Positions 1 to 8,548 of a stretch of DNA of 64,000 nt are shown piece by piece. This stretch comes from CAYTAU01 sp964442075 (GTDB lineage: Bacteria > Bacteroidota > Bacteroidia > Bacteroidales > CAYTAU01), in assembly GCA_964442075.1 (NCBI GenBank), contig CAYTWH010000003.1, positions 1-64,000 on the forward strand, written 5' to 3'. The translations under genes were made by a program, and so were the position numbers. The notes under the pieces are model-generated. The model searched no databases and was not told the origin of the DNA. It worked only from the letters and a program-made list of their open reading frames with translations. The stretch's first letter is position 1. The number at the start of each line of letters is the position of its first letter.

Positions 1-16
1 GCAAATATACGAATAA

Positions 17-295
17 TTATTTGAATAACAATGATTTAATTAATAGAAGTCCCCTCATATAAAAAGTAACAGAATTCTTTTTGAAATGCACCTCAGAAGA
101 ATTCGTTTTTATATAATATAATACATCTGGATGCAGATTTCCTTCCATATCAATTAGCTGGCCATCATTCTTTATGAAAGCTAATTTATCTGAAAAACTG
201 TTACTTAAATTATTATTACTCCATAAACTATTTATTTGAAATAAAATAATAATTAAAAATAGTGTTTTAAGTGATGTTATTTGATGGTTTTTCAT
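17..295 (-). pseudogene. N-terminal fragment of a secreted DUF7948/SBBP-type protein
   Basis: A 92-codon ORF with a hydrophobic signal peptide (residues 1-26) followed by a segment reading FIKNDGQ ... HPDVLYYIKTN ... VTFYM. This resembles the beginning of the large Bacteroidota secreted proteins that start with a 'FxxNxGQ ... PDxLYY' domain (DUF7948) and normally run for many hundreds of residues. Here the frame ends a few codons after VTFYM with an unrelated basic tail (RGLLLIKSLLFK), so the gene is truncated or frameshifted. The ATG overlaps the stop of a short upstream open frame by an ATGA junction, suggesting it once sat in a translationally coupled operon. The family match is from memory of the motif. 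That the fragment is non-functional is inference. Confidence 0.55.
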
Positions 296-399
296 ATCAT
301 CCTATTTTTTACAATTCCCTGAATTGGCTCTTCTCCATCTTCTTTCATATCTATAACGAATACATGTGAACTAATTGCATCTTTTTCATAGTGTTGTTT
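292..399 (-). pseudogene. possible C-terminal remnant of a coupled upstream gene
   Basis: An open frame without a proper start (about 35 codons, tail DGEEPIQGIVKNRMI) ends with TGA overlapping the ATG of the fragment at 17-295. The residues look protein-like but I recognise no family. It may be the decayed tail of the gene that preceded the DUF7948-type gene, or chance. Confidence 0.25.
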
Positions 400-771
400 T
401 TAAAAAGATTTTTAAGAAAAACATTATTTACCAAAATTAAGAAAATATGATAATAAAACAAATATGAATTATCAATTGGTAAGTCTTTAATGCTAAGTGG
501 GTATTATGAATGAACAATCGGTAAATTGAGGCAAAAAAATTAGTCCAAAAATACATTCATGATAATGGTTTGAATTTATATTTATTATCAAATAGCATCA
601 ATACTAATTATTGAGAAACTTAAAAGTTGCTATCTTGTTTCCAAAAATAACTAACATATTATAAGTAGCATAACTGAATTATGGCAAAGAAAATCTAATA
701 GAATTATCATTACCATTTTTATCATTCTATTATGAATTAAGGATTATGTGTTATAAGAACTTATCGATTTG
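400..771. other. intergenic stretch, nothing recognised
   Basis: About 370 bases of AT-rich sequence between the broken ORFs and the LytTR regulator. I see no RNA gene, no convincing open frame and no strong terminator here. It lies beyond the 3' end of the regulator operon and may contain degraded remains of the neighbouring broken genes. Confidence 0.4.
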
Positions 772-1515
772 TTACATAAAGATACTTAGAAATTCATCTT
801 TTTTACTTCGGGATACAGGGATTATTTCTCCATCACTCATTTCAACCTCTCCTCCTTGTCCTCTGTAATATTTTTTTATATGTGCAATATTCACAATATA
901 TGATTGATGAATTCTAAAAAAACCATGTTTTGTTAATAATTCTTCAAATTCTTTCATGGTTTTGCTTACAAGTATTTTTTCACCATTTGTAAATATAAAA
1001 TTTGTGTAATTTCTTTCACCTTTACATCGTAATATTGTGTTAATATCTACAATATTAAAACCGCTCATAGTAGGTAAAACTATTTTAGTAATCTGGTTGT
1101 TGAGGTTATGTATAAGTACCTTTACTTTCTTATTGTTTTCACTCGCAAGTAAACGTCGTTTGTCAAATTTTTCAAGTGCATTTTTAAGGTCTTTTATCTT
1201 AACAGGCTTGAGAAGGTAATCAATTGCTGAAAATTTAAAAGCATCAACAGCATACTGATCATGTGCTGTAATAAAAATAATCTCGAAATTAATATTTTCA
1301 ATATTTTCAATAATATCGAAACTATTTCCAAATGGCATTTCAATATCAAGAAATACAAGATCTTTTTTATTTTCATTAATTACCTTTATTCCTTCCTCAA
1401 TTGATGCAGCTTGTGCAACAACTTCAACTGATGGAAAAAATTTTTTAAGTAAACTTATTAATGTTTCCCTTGCACTTATTTCGTCATCTATTACTATAGC
1501 TTTTATTTTATCCAT
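772..1515 (-). CDS. LytTR-family response regulator
   Basis: A 247-residue DNA-binding response regulator. The receiver domain (1-120) has the acidic pair D10/D11, phospho-acceptor D57 in VFLDIEMP, T83 in FITAHD and K103 in LLKPVK. A LytTR DNA-binding domain fills the C-terminal half (about 140-247; RCKGERNYTNF and FFRIHQSYIVN are typical). In this family phosphorylation by a partner kinase promotes binding to direct-repeat operators. It is encoded just after the TPR histidine kinase and overlaps its end by 13 bases, so the two are translationally coupled and almost certainly a cognate pair. All key residues are intact. The target genes cannot be deduced from the sequence. Confidence 0.95.
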   Translation of the reverse strand: MDKIKAIVIDDEISARETLISLLKKFFPSVEVVAQAASIEEGIKVINENKKDLVFLDIEMPFGNSFDIIENIENINFEIIFITAHDQYAVDAFKFSAIDYLLKPVKIKDLKNALEKFDKRRLLASENNKKVKVLIHNLNNQITKIVLPTMSGFNIVDINTILRCKGERNYTNFIFTNGEKILVSKTMKEFEELLTKHGFFRIHQSYIVNIAHIKKYYRGQGGEVEMSDGEIIPVSRSKKDEFLSIFM

Positions 1516-3410
1516 GATGTTATATATGGTATTTTCAGTTCCACTCTGGTGCCATGCAACAAGCTTTCAATATCACTAAGATCAGTTACAACAACAGAAA
1601 AATTACTTTTTTCTGAAATGTTTAAAAGATCAAGCCGTTCTTTGTTTATACTCATGCCAAGAGATTTATGTTTCTTCTTATATTGTTTTTTTATTTCTTC
1701 CGATTTTTTTATTCCAATTCCATTGTCTTCAATAGTGCAAACAAGGTAATCATCTTGTTTTTTAAATGAAATCTTGATCTTGCCTTGCTTATCAAATGGT
1801 GCGATTCCATGCCATATTGCATTTTCAATATATGGCTGAATAATCATTGAAGGCAAATAAGTATTATTATTATCAATATTTTCATGTATCGAAATCTGAT
1901 ATGTAAACTTATTTTCGAGCCGCAATGCTTCTAATGAGATATATAATTCAATTGATTTTATTTCTTCGGACAATGTTATTTTCAATTTTCTTGAATTTTC
2001 AAGTATTACCCTGATAAGTGCACCAAAATCTGCCAAATATTCATTAGCAACCTCTATGTCATTATTAAGAAAATATCTTTGAATTGAATTTAGTGCATTT
2101 GAAATAAAATGAGGATTCATTTGGGCACTCAAAGCTTTTTGCATTTGCTTGTTCAAGGCGCTTTCTAATTTTGTTCGTTTTTTTATTTCTCTGTTTCTAA
2201 AGTAGAAATATATAATAAGAGCGATAATAATAATAATAACTGCAACAATGGTAAACCAAAGTCGTTGCCTCTGTATTTGCTCATGTTTCTCAGCTAATTC
2301 AAGAGTTTTTTGTTTTATCTCATTTTCTTTTTTCTCGTACTCGTATTTTGATTGAAATTCATTAAGCTTACGACTGCTTTCTTCGTTGAAAATAGAATCG
2401 TTCAACTCGGTATATTTCACATAATAATCAAGAGCATCTTTATAATTTTTATTTTGGGTTTCAATTTCATGCAAAAACAAATAGATTTCTGCAACTAAGG
2501 AATTAAGTTTTTCTTTTTCTGCAACATCAAGACTTTCTAAAAGGAATTTTTTTGCTTTGTTATATTCTTTCAAAGCAATATGTGTTTCACCAAGATTTCT
2601 TAACACAAAAGCGAGTTCTAGTTTGCTATCATATTCCGATACAAGGGCATATGCATCATTATAATATATCAGTGCTTTCTCCAACTTTTTTTGTTCGTAG
2701 TATAAAACTCCAATATTAATAAGACAACTTGAAACAAGGTGTTTATTATCCTGTTCTCTTGCAATTTTCAGGGCTCGTTGATAATATTTACCTGCATTAT
2801 TATAATCCAGAAGACTAAGATAAGCACTACCTATGTTTATTATATAACTTGATAATTCTGTTTTTTCAGGTAATTGTTTTTTCAAGTCAAGCGCTTGTAA
2901 ATAATATTCAAGTGCCTTATTATATTTTTTCCAACTGTAATAAATGTTCCCGATATTATTTAGGGAACTTGGAATGCCATGCTTATCTTCAATTTCTTTT
3001 CTTATTGTCAGGCCTTCTTCATAATATTTTAGAGCCTGCTCAAAATCACTCCACCTGTAATATACATTCCCAATCTGATTAAGTGAACTACTTATTCCTG
3101 CTTTATCCTGTATTTCTTCATATAGATTAAGTGCATTCTTGTAATATGACAGTGCTTTCTGATAATTACTAAGATCTTCATAAACATTACCTATGTTGCT
3201 GATGATTTCGGGTATAACCGATTTATCATCTTCTTTATCGCATAATTTTAATGCTTTTTCGTAATAAAAAAGTGAGCTGTCAAATTTGCTTTTATTGTAG
3301 CAAATGCCACCCTTTTCTATCAATTGTTTTAATTTGTAATTTGTATAATCCTGACAGAATATTGTCTGTGAAATAAGACATAGAATTAATATAAGAGTTT
3401 TATTAAACAT
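1503..3410 (-). CDS. TPR sensor histidine kinase (LytS/His_kinase type)
   Basis: A 635-residue membrane sensor kinase. A signal peptide (1-19) leads to a periplasmic array of about seven TPR units (residues 30-340; repeated NIGNxY...ALxYYxxAL pattern). A short coiled coil (350-383), one transmembrane helix (385-404) and the kinase core follow. The core has phospho-acceptor H434 in QMNPHFISNALNSIQ, an N-box around QPYIENAIWHG (525-535) and a G-box EDNGIGI (561-567). This is the His_kinase (PF06580) plus HATPase arrangement that pairs with LytTR regulators. It forms an operon with the regulator at 772-1515. The TPR part probably senses a protein or peptide in the periplasm, but no ligand can be inferred. 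Confidence 0.95.
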   Translation of the reverse strand: MFNKTLILILCLISQTIFCQDYTNYKLKQLIEKGGICYNKSKFDSSLFYYEKALKLCDKEDDKSVIPEIISNIGNVYEDLSNYQKALSYYKNALNLYEEIQDKAGISSSLNQIGNVYYRWSDFEQALKYYEEGLTIRKEIEDKHGIPSSLNNIGNIYYSWKKYNKALEYYLQALDLKKQLPEKTELSSYIINIGSAYLSLLDYNNAGKYYQRALKIAREQDNKHLVSSCLINIGVLYYEQKKLEKALIYYNDAYALVSEYDSKLELAFVLRNLGETHIALKEYNKAKKFLLESLDVAEKEKLNSLVAEIYLFLHEIETQNKNYKDALDYYVKYTELNDSIFNEESSRKLNEFQSKYEYEKKENEIKQKTLELAEKHEQIQRQRLWFTIVAVIIIIIALIIYFYFRNREIKKRTKLESALNKQMQKALSAQMNPHFISNALNSIQRYFLNNDIEVANEYLADFGALIRVILENSRKLKITLSEEIKSIELYISLEALRLENKFTYQISIHENIDNNNTYLPSMIIQPYIENAIWHGIAPFDKQGKIKISFKKQDDYLVCTIEDNGIGIKKSEEIKKQYKKKHKSLGMSINKERLDLLNISEKSNFSVVVTDLSDIESLLHGTRVELKIPYITSWIK

Positions 3411-3594
3411 GCAGTAAAATACCTCTCAGATATTTGCTTCCAATATTGTAAGTAATTATAAATAGAAATTTACCATGTTGAAAAATGAAGCATTTAATCC
3501 AACATGGCAAATCATTAAAAATTTTGTTTTTTGTAACAGAATATCAATACGAGGACATTCTGTCGCAATTATCATAAAATAGGGTAAAGCTTAA

Positions 3595-4230
3595 TTAAAA
3601 TGCTACTCCAAAATTAACTCCAAATCTAACTCCAACACCATCTTTTTCACCTTTATCGCTTAGAATAAAGGGTACATCATCAATATCATAACTTGAATTA
3701 TCGAAAGCCCAATTACCAACACTTAATGATTTATATTGTGGTCCAATAAAAATATCAATAACCATTGCTTCAGATATTAAAATCTGATAACCAAAAACTA
3801 ATCCACCACCTATAGAAGTCTTTTTTCTTTGTAATGACCAATCAATGTCATTTCCATCAATATCAAGATCAACTATATTATCAATTACCATTTGATTAAC
3901 ACCTCTATATCTAAAAAAAGCACCAACATAAGCTCCTTTCATTCCTTCTGAAAAGTAATATCTACCTTCTGGAATAATAATAAGACCTCTAGGTCCAATT
4001 TCATAATTTCCATCCCAACCAGTTACTGTAATTTCCCATGTTCTGTCAATATAACCCAAACTAAGTTGAGCAGTGAATTTTTCACCAAAAGCTCTTTCAT
4101 AAGAAAGCTGATATTGGCTCACTATTGCACCAAAAAGATTAACTTTTACGGCATTGTCTTTTACTTGAGAATTTGCAACATTGAATATACCAAGTACACA
4201 AATCAAAGTAATAATTAAAAATTTTTTCAT
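3595..4230 (-). CDS. small outer-membrane beta-barrel protein
   Basis: A 211-residue secreted protein with a signal peptide (1-21, ending at NSQ) and alternating amphipathic strands rich in aromatic residues and glycine. It ends GVGVRFGVNFGVAF, the terminal aromatic residue typical of outer-membrane barrels recognised by BamA. The segment VKVNLFGAIVSQYQLSYERAF resembles the DUF3575/OmpW-like barrels of Bacteroidota, which have about eight strands. It sits alone, 184 bases upstream of the kinase operon on the same strand. Possible roles are porin or adhesin; no specific function is visible. A TATTTTTG box on its strand at 4309-4316 could be its -7 element. Confidence 0.7.
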   Translation of the reverse strand: MKKFLIITLICVLGIFNVANSQVKDNAVKVNLFGAIVSQYQLSYERAFGEKFTAQLSLGYIDRTWEITVTGWDGNYEIGPRGLIIIPEGRYYFSEGMKGAYVGAFFRYRGVNQMVIDNIVDLDIDGNDIDWSLQRKKTSIGGGLVFGYQILISEAMVIDIFIGPQYKSLSVGNWAFDNSSYDIDDVPFILSDKGEKDGVGVRFGVNFGVAF

Positions 4231-4533
4231 AATAATAAAATTTTTTAGTTAAAATTAATAATGTTTCAATTTTTTATAATTAATAACTTGCATTTGATAA
4301 TTATTATACAAAAATAGCATTTTTTATTTAAATAAAACTTATTTTTGACTAACATATACTTTTCATCTATATAATTTGCAAATTATACCATCTATATATT
4401 CAAGAATGTAGTAAATTGTTTCCCTTTTTTTATTTTAAATATTTACTATTTATATAATATTTTATTATCTCGTTATATAATTATATTTTTGTTTCTTCGT
4501 TTATAAATATCAATTGCAAAATTATTTAACTGA
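4231..4533. promoter_or_regulatory. divergent intergenic region with facing promoters
   Basis: Very AT-rich spacer between two divergent genes. On the minus strand, 4309-4316 reads TATTTTTG, matching the Bacteroidota -7 consensus TAnnTTTG, about 80 bases upstream of the barrel gene. On the plus strand, 4484-4491 also reads TATTTTTG, 42 bases before the PASTA gene. Neither has a perfect TTTG -33 partner. No RNA structure was seen. Confidence 0.5.
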
Positions 4534-5391
4534 ATGAAAATTTTCAAGTACCTTATTAGCAAATCTTTTTTAAAGAATATAGGAATAATAATTTGTGCTA
4601 TTATTATACTCATTTTTAGTATTTTCATGATATTAAATGTATATACGAACCATGGTGAAGCAATTAGCGTACCTGATTTTACAGGTTTGACAATTAATGA
4701 AGTAGAAAAAATAATAATTGATAAAAATCTACAATTTAAAGTAGTTGATTCAATATATACTGATAAAGTTGAAAGAGGAGCTGTAATTGACCAAGTCCCA
4801 AAACCAGATCATAAAGTAAAAAATGATAGAATAATTTTTATCACAATAAATTCTTTCCTTCCACAAAGAGTTCAAATACCAAATTTTTTAGATCTTGAAT
4901 TAAGGTCTGCCAATGCACTAGCAGAAACTTATGGTCTAAAAATTAATGTTGAAAAATTTGTCCCCGATATATCAACAACTGTTTTAAAGCAAAAATATAA
5001 AGGAAAAGAAATCAAGGTCGGTACATGGATTGAAAAACACACAATTATTGATGTAATTGTAGGCAGAGGCAGAAGTAGCGAAAAAGTACTTGTGCCAAAT
5101 ATTCTTGGATTTTCTAAAGAGGACGCTGAAAACAAATTATCGGATCTTGCTTTAATGATTGGAATTGAAGATTATGACGAATCAGTAATAAGTACTGATG
5201 ATTCATTAAATGCAAAAATATATAATCAAAGTCCGCGTAAATATAAAAATTCTGAAATTCGTATTGGAAGCACTATAGACATTTGGTTAACAATAAAAAA
5301 AGAAATTATCCCAGAACCTGATACTCTTAACATAGATGAAAATAATGTAAGTGAAGAAATTTATTCAAATGAAGAAGAAGATATATTATGA
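4534..5391 (+). CDS. membrane-anchored PASTA-domain protein
   Basis: A 285-residue protein with one N-terminal transmembrane helix (about 15-36) and three PASTA domains outside it (about 44-108, 113-180, 186-252), each opening with a VP(D/N)-type beta strand and a G(L/F)-helix. An acidic tail follows. PASTA domains bind muropeptides or beta-lactams in penicillin-binding proteins and Ser/Thr kinases, but no kinase or transpeptidase domain is present here. In Bacteroidota such stand-alone PASTA proteins are often found next to an RluA/RluD-type pseudouridine synthase, and that is the case here. It overlaps the next gene by ATGA (5388-5391), so the operon is translationally coupled. A role in peptidoglycan sensing or scaffolding is inference. 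Confidence 0.88.
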   Translation: MKIFKYLISKSFLKNIGIIICAIIILIFSIFMILNVYTNHGEAISVPDFTGLTINEVEKIIIDKNLQFKVVDSIYTDKVERGAVIDQVPKPDHKVKNDRIIFITINSFLPQRVQIPNFLDLELRSANALAETYGLKINVEKFVPDISTTVLKQKYKGKEIKVGTWIEKHTIIDVIVGRGRSSEKVLVPNILGFSKEDAENKLSDLALMIGIEDYDESVISTDDSLNAKIYNQSPRKYKNSEIRIGSTIDIWLTIKKEIIPEPDTLNIDENNVSEEIYSNEEEDIL

Positions 5392-7271
5392 AAAAATTTA
5401 AAATAATACCATTTGTAATTTTATTACTATTAACATATTTTGCTAATAGCCAGGGAATTGCTTTAACAGGTTTACAAGAAAACCCTGTAATCACAAAATA
5501 TTTAAAAAACCATCCCAATGCCTTAAAACAAAGAGCAACAGACGATACTCTTACTCTTCCTTTTTTTGATGATTTTTCAAAAGAAATAATTTACCCTGAC
5601 AATAAGTTATGGCTTGACAAAGATGTATTTATAAACACTAATTTTGGCGAAAACCCACCTTCTTTGGGAGTTGCTACTTTTGATGCCATTGATTCTTCCG
5701 GTTATATATATTCTAATGCAAATTCGACCTCGTTTATTGGTGATTACCTTACATCAAAACCAATAGACCTTGAGAATTATTCTGCATCAGATTCAATTTA
5801 TTTAAGTTTTTATTATCAAGCACAAGGCTTTGCAGGAAATAACCCTGAAACCGGCGACAGCCTTGTTTTAGAATTTAAAGATTCTACTTCATACTGGCAG
5901 TCAATATGGAACACACCGGGAAGTACTAACAGCTCTTTTAAACAAATTATAATTCCTGTTGATGATCCTGTTTTTTTACATAATGGCTTTCAATTCCGTT
6001 TTAAAAACTATGCATCCATTCATTATGTTGGAAGTGAGGATGAACTTAGTTGGCAAAGTAACTGCGATATATGGAATTTAGATTACGTTTATATTGACAC
6101 CTCCCGTTCTCCTGCCGATACTATTTATGATGACATTTCACTGGTTTATAAAATACAATCGCCTTTAAATAGCTATAATGCAATGCCATGGTCTCATTTC
6201 AAACAAGACGATAGTGAAATGACAGGCAGCATGACAATATCAATAAAAAACCTATATAACGAAATGGTATTATTTAACAGTTATTATCAAATTACAAATA
6301 TAACTGAATCGGATACTGGCAGCGTTGAACAGTTTGATAATGATAATGTAAATGCTTTCGATACTTTTTCAACTACAAAAACAGGTTTTAGTTTTAATAT
6401 AACATCCTCAGATTCTGCATTATTTGAAATAAAAACATTTTTACAGGCAAATGATACTTCCGATAAATATATTAAATTTCATGATAATGACACCGCAAAG
6501 TATTATCAAAAATTTTATAATTATTATGCTTATGATGATGGTACACCTGAATATGGTGTTGGTATATCAGGAGTTAATAGTGGAGGAGGTATGATGGCTA
6601 TACAATATTATACATATCAACCGGATACTTTAAAAGCTTTACAAATATTTTTTAATCATACCAAAGAAGAAGCTAATCTCATATATTTCTATATGAATGT
6701 CTGGGATGACAATAGCGGACAACCGGGAAATATTATATACAGTCAACTGGGTGTTCTTGCAGAATTTAACGGACTAAATAAATTTAAAAATTATCTTTTT
6801 GATACAGAGATAATTGTTTCAAACACTTTTTATATTGGCTGGCAAAAAATTGATACTGATGAAATGATGAATGTTGGCTTTGATTTATCTGTTGATAATA
6901 AAGACAAAACTTTCTATAGTCTTAATAACGGGAGTCAATGGAATGTTTTTCCTTATGATGGAAGTATTATGGTTAGACCTGTTTTTGGAAAAGATTTTCC
7001 GGACGGAAATATTTCTGTTTTACCAAACAACACTAAACTTAATATTTACCCCAACCCTGCTTCTAACAAAATAAATATTGATTATCCTGAACTTAAAAAT
7101 CAGAACAATATTAATATTCATATTTATAATAATTTAGGACAAATTGTATATGCTTCGAAAAAACTTGAGAATTTTATTGATGTTTCACACCTTAAAAAAG
7201 GAATATATTTTATTAAAATATCCAACCAAATAAATATCAATGCAAATTGTAAATTTATTATAAGTCGTTAA
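5388..7271 (+). CDS. T9SS-secreted protein with C-terminal sorting domain
   Basis: A 627-residue secreted protein. It has a signal peptide (1-21), a long beta-rich body with no recognised catalytic domain, and a type A T9SS sorting domain (552-627) with NIYPNPASNKINI, the NLGQIVY strand and GIYFIKI. Such proteins cross the outer membrane through the type IX system and are usually attached to A-LPS or released. The region near residues 75-235 (LPFFDDFSKEI, SIYLSFYYQAQGF) resembles the MAM/jelly-roll-like domain found in Bacteroidota surface proteins. The gene overlaps the PASTA gene by four bases and ends one base before the pseudouridine synthase start, so all three are probably one transcript. 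Confidence 0.88.
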   Translation: MKKFKIIPFVILLLLTYFANSQGIALTGLQENPVITKYLKNHPNALKQRATDDTLTLPFFDDFSKEIIYPDNKLWLDKDVFINTNFGENPPSLGVATFDAIDSSGYIYSNANSTSFIGDYLTSKPIDLENYSASDSIYLSFYYQAQGFAGNNPETGDSLVLEFKDSTSYWQSIWNTPGSTNSSFKQIIIPVDDPVFLHNGFQFRFKNYASIHYVGSEDELSWQSNCDIWNLDYVYIDTSRSPADTIYDDISLVYKIQSPLNSYNAMPWSHFKQDDSEMTGSMTISIKNLYNEMVLFNSYYQITNITESDTGSVEQFDNDNVNAFDTFSTTKTGFSFNITSSDSALFEIKTFLQANDTSDKYIKFHDNDTAKYYQKFYNYYAYDDGTPEYGVGISGVNSGGGMMAIQYYTYQPDTLKALQIFFNHTKEEANLIYFYMNVWDDNSGQPGNIIYSQLGVLAEFNGLNKFKNYLFDTEIIVSNTFYIGWQKIDTDEMMNVGFDLSVDNKDKTFYSLNNGSQWNVFPYDGSIMVRPVFGKDFPDGNISVLPNNTKLNIYPNPASNKINIDYPELKNQNNINIHIYNNLGQIVYASKKLENFIDVSHLKKGIYFIKISNQININANCKFIISR

Positions 7272-7272
7272 A

Positions 7273-8307
7273 ATGAACAAGGTACAAGAAGAACACGAGG
7301 AAGGACAGGAATTATTTGAACATTTTCATATTATAGTAGATAAAGGACAAAACTCTTTAAGAATTGATAAATTTCTTGTTAACAGGATAGAAAATGCATC
7401 CAGAAACAAAATACAATTGGCAGCAGCAGCAGGTAATATTCTCGTTAACACAAAAGCTGTAAAATCAAACTATAAAATTAAACCAAACGATGAGATAAGT
7501 ATTGTAATGGCTTATCCTCCCCGAGAAATTGAATTAATTCCAGAAAATATTCCTATTGACATTGTTTATGAAGATGAAGATTTATTGCTTGTTAACAAAC
7601 AAGCCGGTCTTGTAGTTCACCCCGGACATGGGAATTATACAGGCACACTTGTAAATGCACTGATGTATCATTTAAGAGACATACCTTTATTCAGTACGGG
7701 AGAAGCTCGTCCCGGACTTGTACACAGAATAGATAAAGACACATCGGGTTTATTGGTAATAGCCAAAAATGAAATAGCAATGAACAAATTGGCAAAACAA
7801 TTTTTTGACCGCACTACCGATAGAAAATATATTGCATTAGCCTGGGGACGATTTAAGGAAGAACATGGAACAATTACAGGAAATATTGGCAGATCATTGA
7901 AAGACAGAATGAAAATGGCGGTTTTTCCTGATGGGGAACAAGGTAAGCATGCTGTAACACATTATAAAGTTATTGAAAAATTAGGATACGTTTCTTTACT
8001 TGAATGTAAGCTTGAAACAGGCAGAACACATCAGATAAGAGTTCATTTAGATTATATTGGACATACTTTGTTTAATGATGAACGTTATGGTGGTGATAGA
8101 ATTTTAAAAGGTACAACATTTACAAAATATAAGCAATTTGTTATTAATTGTTTTAAAATAATGCCTCGCCAGGCTTTGCACGCAAAATCCCTTGCATTTG
8201 ATCATCCAACATCAGGGAAAAGAATGGAGTTTACTTCTGAAATACCTGATGATATTATGCAGGTTATTGAAAAATGGAGAACTTATATTTCTGGAAGAGA
8301 ATTGTAA
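7273..8307 (+). CDS. RluD-family 23S rRNA pseudouridine synthase
   Basis: A 344-residue RluA/RluD-type enzyme that isomerises uridine to pseudouridine in 23S rRNA in the cytoplasm. An S4 RNA-binding domain lies at about 28-90 (RIDKFLVNRI ... NDEISI). The catalytic domain (about 95-320) contains the signature HRIDKDTSG with catalytic D154. LETGRTHQIRVHL and ALHAKSLAFDHP are the further conserved blocks. The length is usual for RluD, apart from an N-terminal acidic extension of about 18 residues. The start is one base after the preceding stop, and the gene ends just before a strong terminator. Its position behind PASTA and T9SS genes is recurrent in this phylum. I leave the symbol blank because the target site cannot be read from sequence. 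Confidence 0.93.
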   Translation: MNKVQEEHEEGQELFEHFHIIVDKGQNSLRIDKFLVNRIENASRNKIQLAAAAGNILVNTKAVKSNYKIKPNDEISIVMAYPPREIELIPENIPIDIVYEDEDLLLVNKQAGLVVHPGHGNYTGTLVNALMYHLRDIPLFSTGEARPGLVHRIDKDTSGLLVIAKNEIAMNKLAKQFFDRTTDRKYIALAWGRFKEEHGTITGNIGRSLKDRMKMAVFPDGEQGKHAVTHYKVIEKLGYVSLLECKLETGRTHQIRVHLDYIGHTLFNDERYGGDRILKGTTFTKYKQFVINCFKIMPRQALHAKSLAFDHPTSGKRMEFTSEIPDDIMQVIEKWRTYISGREL

Positions 8308-8312
8308 AAACA

Positions 8313-8339
8313 AAAAGGGGAGTAACCAGCTCCCCTTTT
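8313..8339 (+). terminator. rho-independent terminator of the PASTA-RluD operon
   Basis: A perfect 10-base-pair stem (8313-8322 AAAAGGGGAG with 8330-8339 CTCCCCTTTT) with a 7-base loop, starting 5 bases after the pseudouridine synthase stop. The run of A on one side and T on the other could let it work in both directions, although the next gene on the minus strand ends 210 bases further on. Confidence 0.9.
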
Positions 8340-8548
8340 AATTGCTAACCAAAAAAATTAACCAAAATGTAAAAAAACATATAAATGTTTGATACAAATG
8401 TAAGTTACATTTCAATATAAATCAAAAAATACAGTCCTCTAAAACTCTACATTGTAAAAAATTAAACACAACAAAATTATGTTTTTTGTATTGATAATAA
8501 GGAACTTGAACTTCGAGTGAATTCTACATGCAATTTCATGCTGTATTA

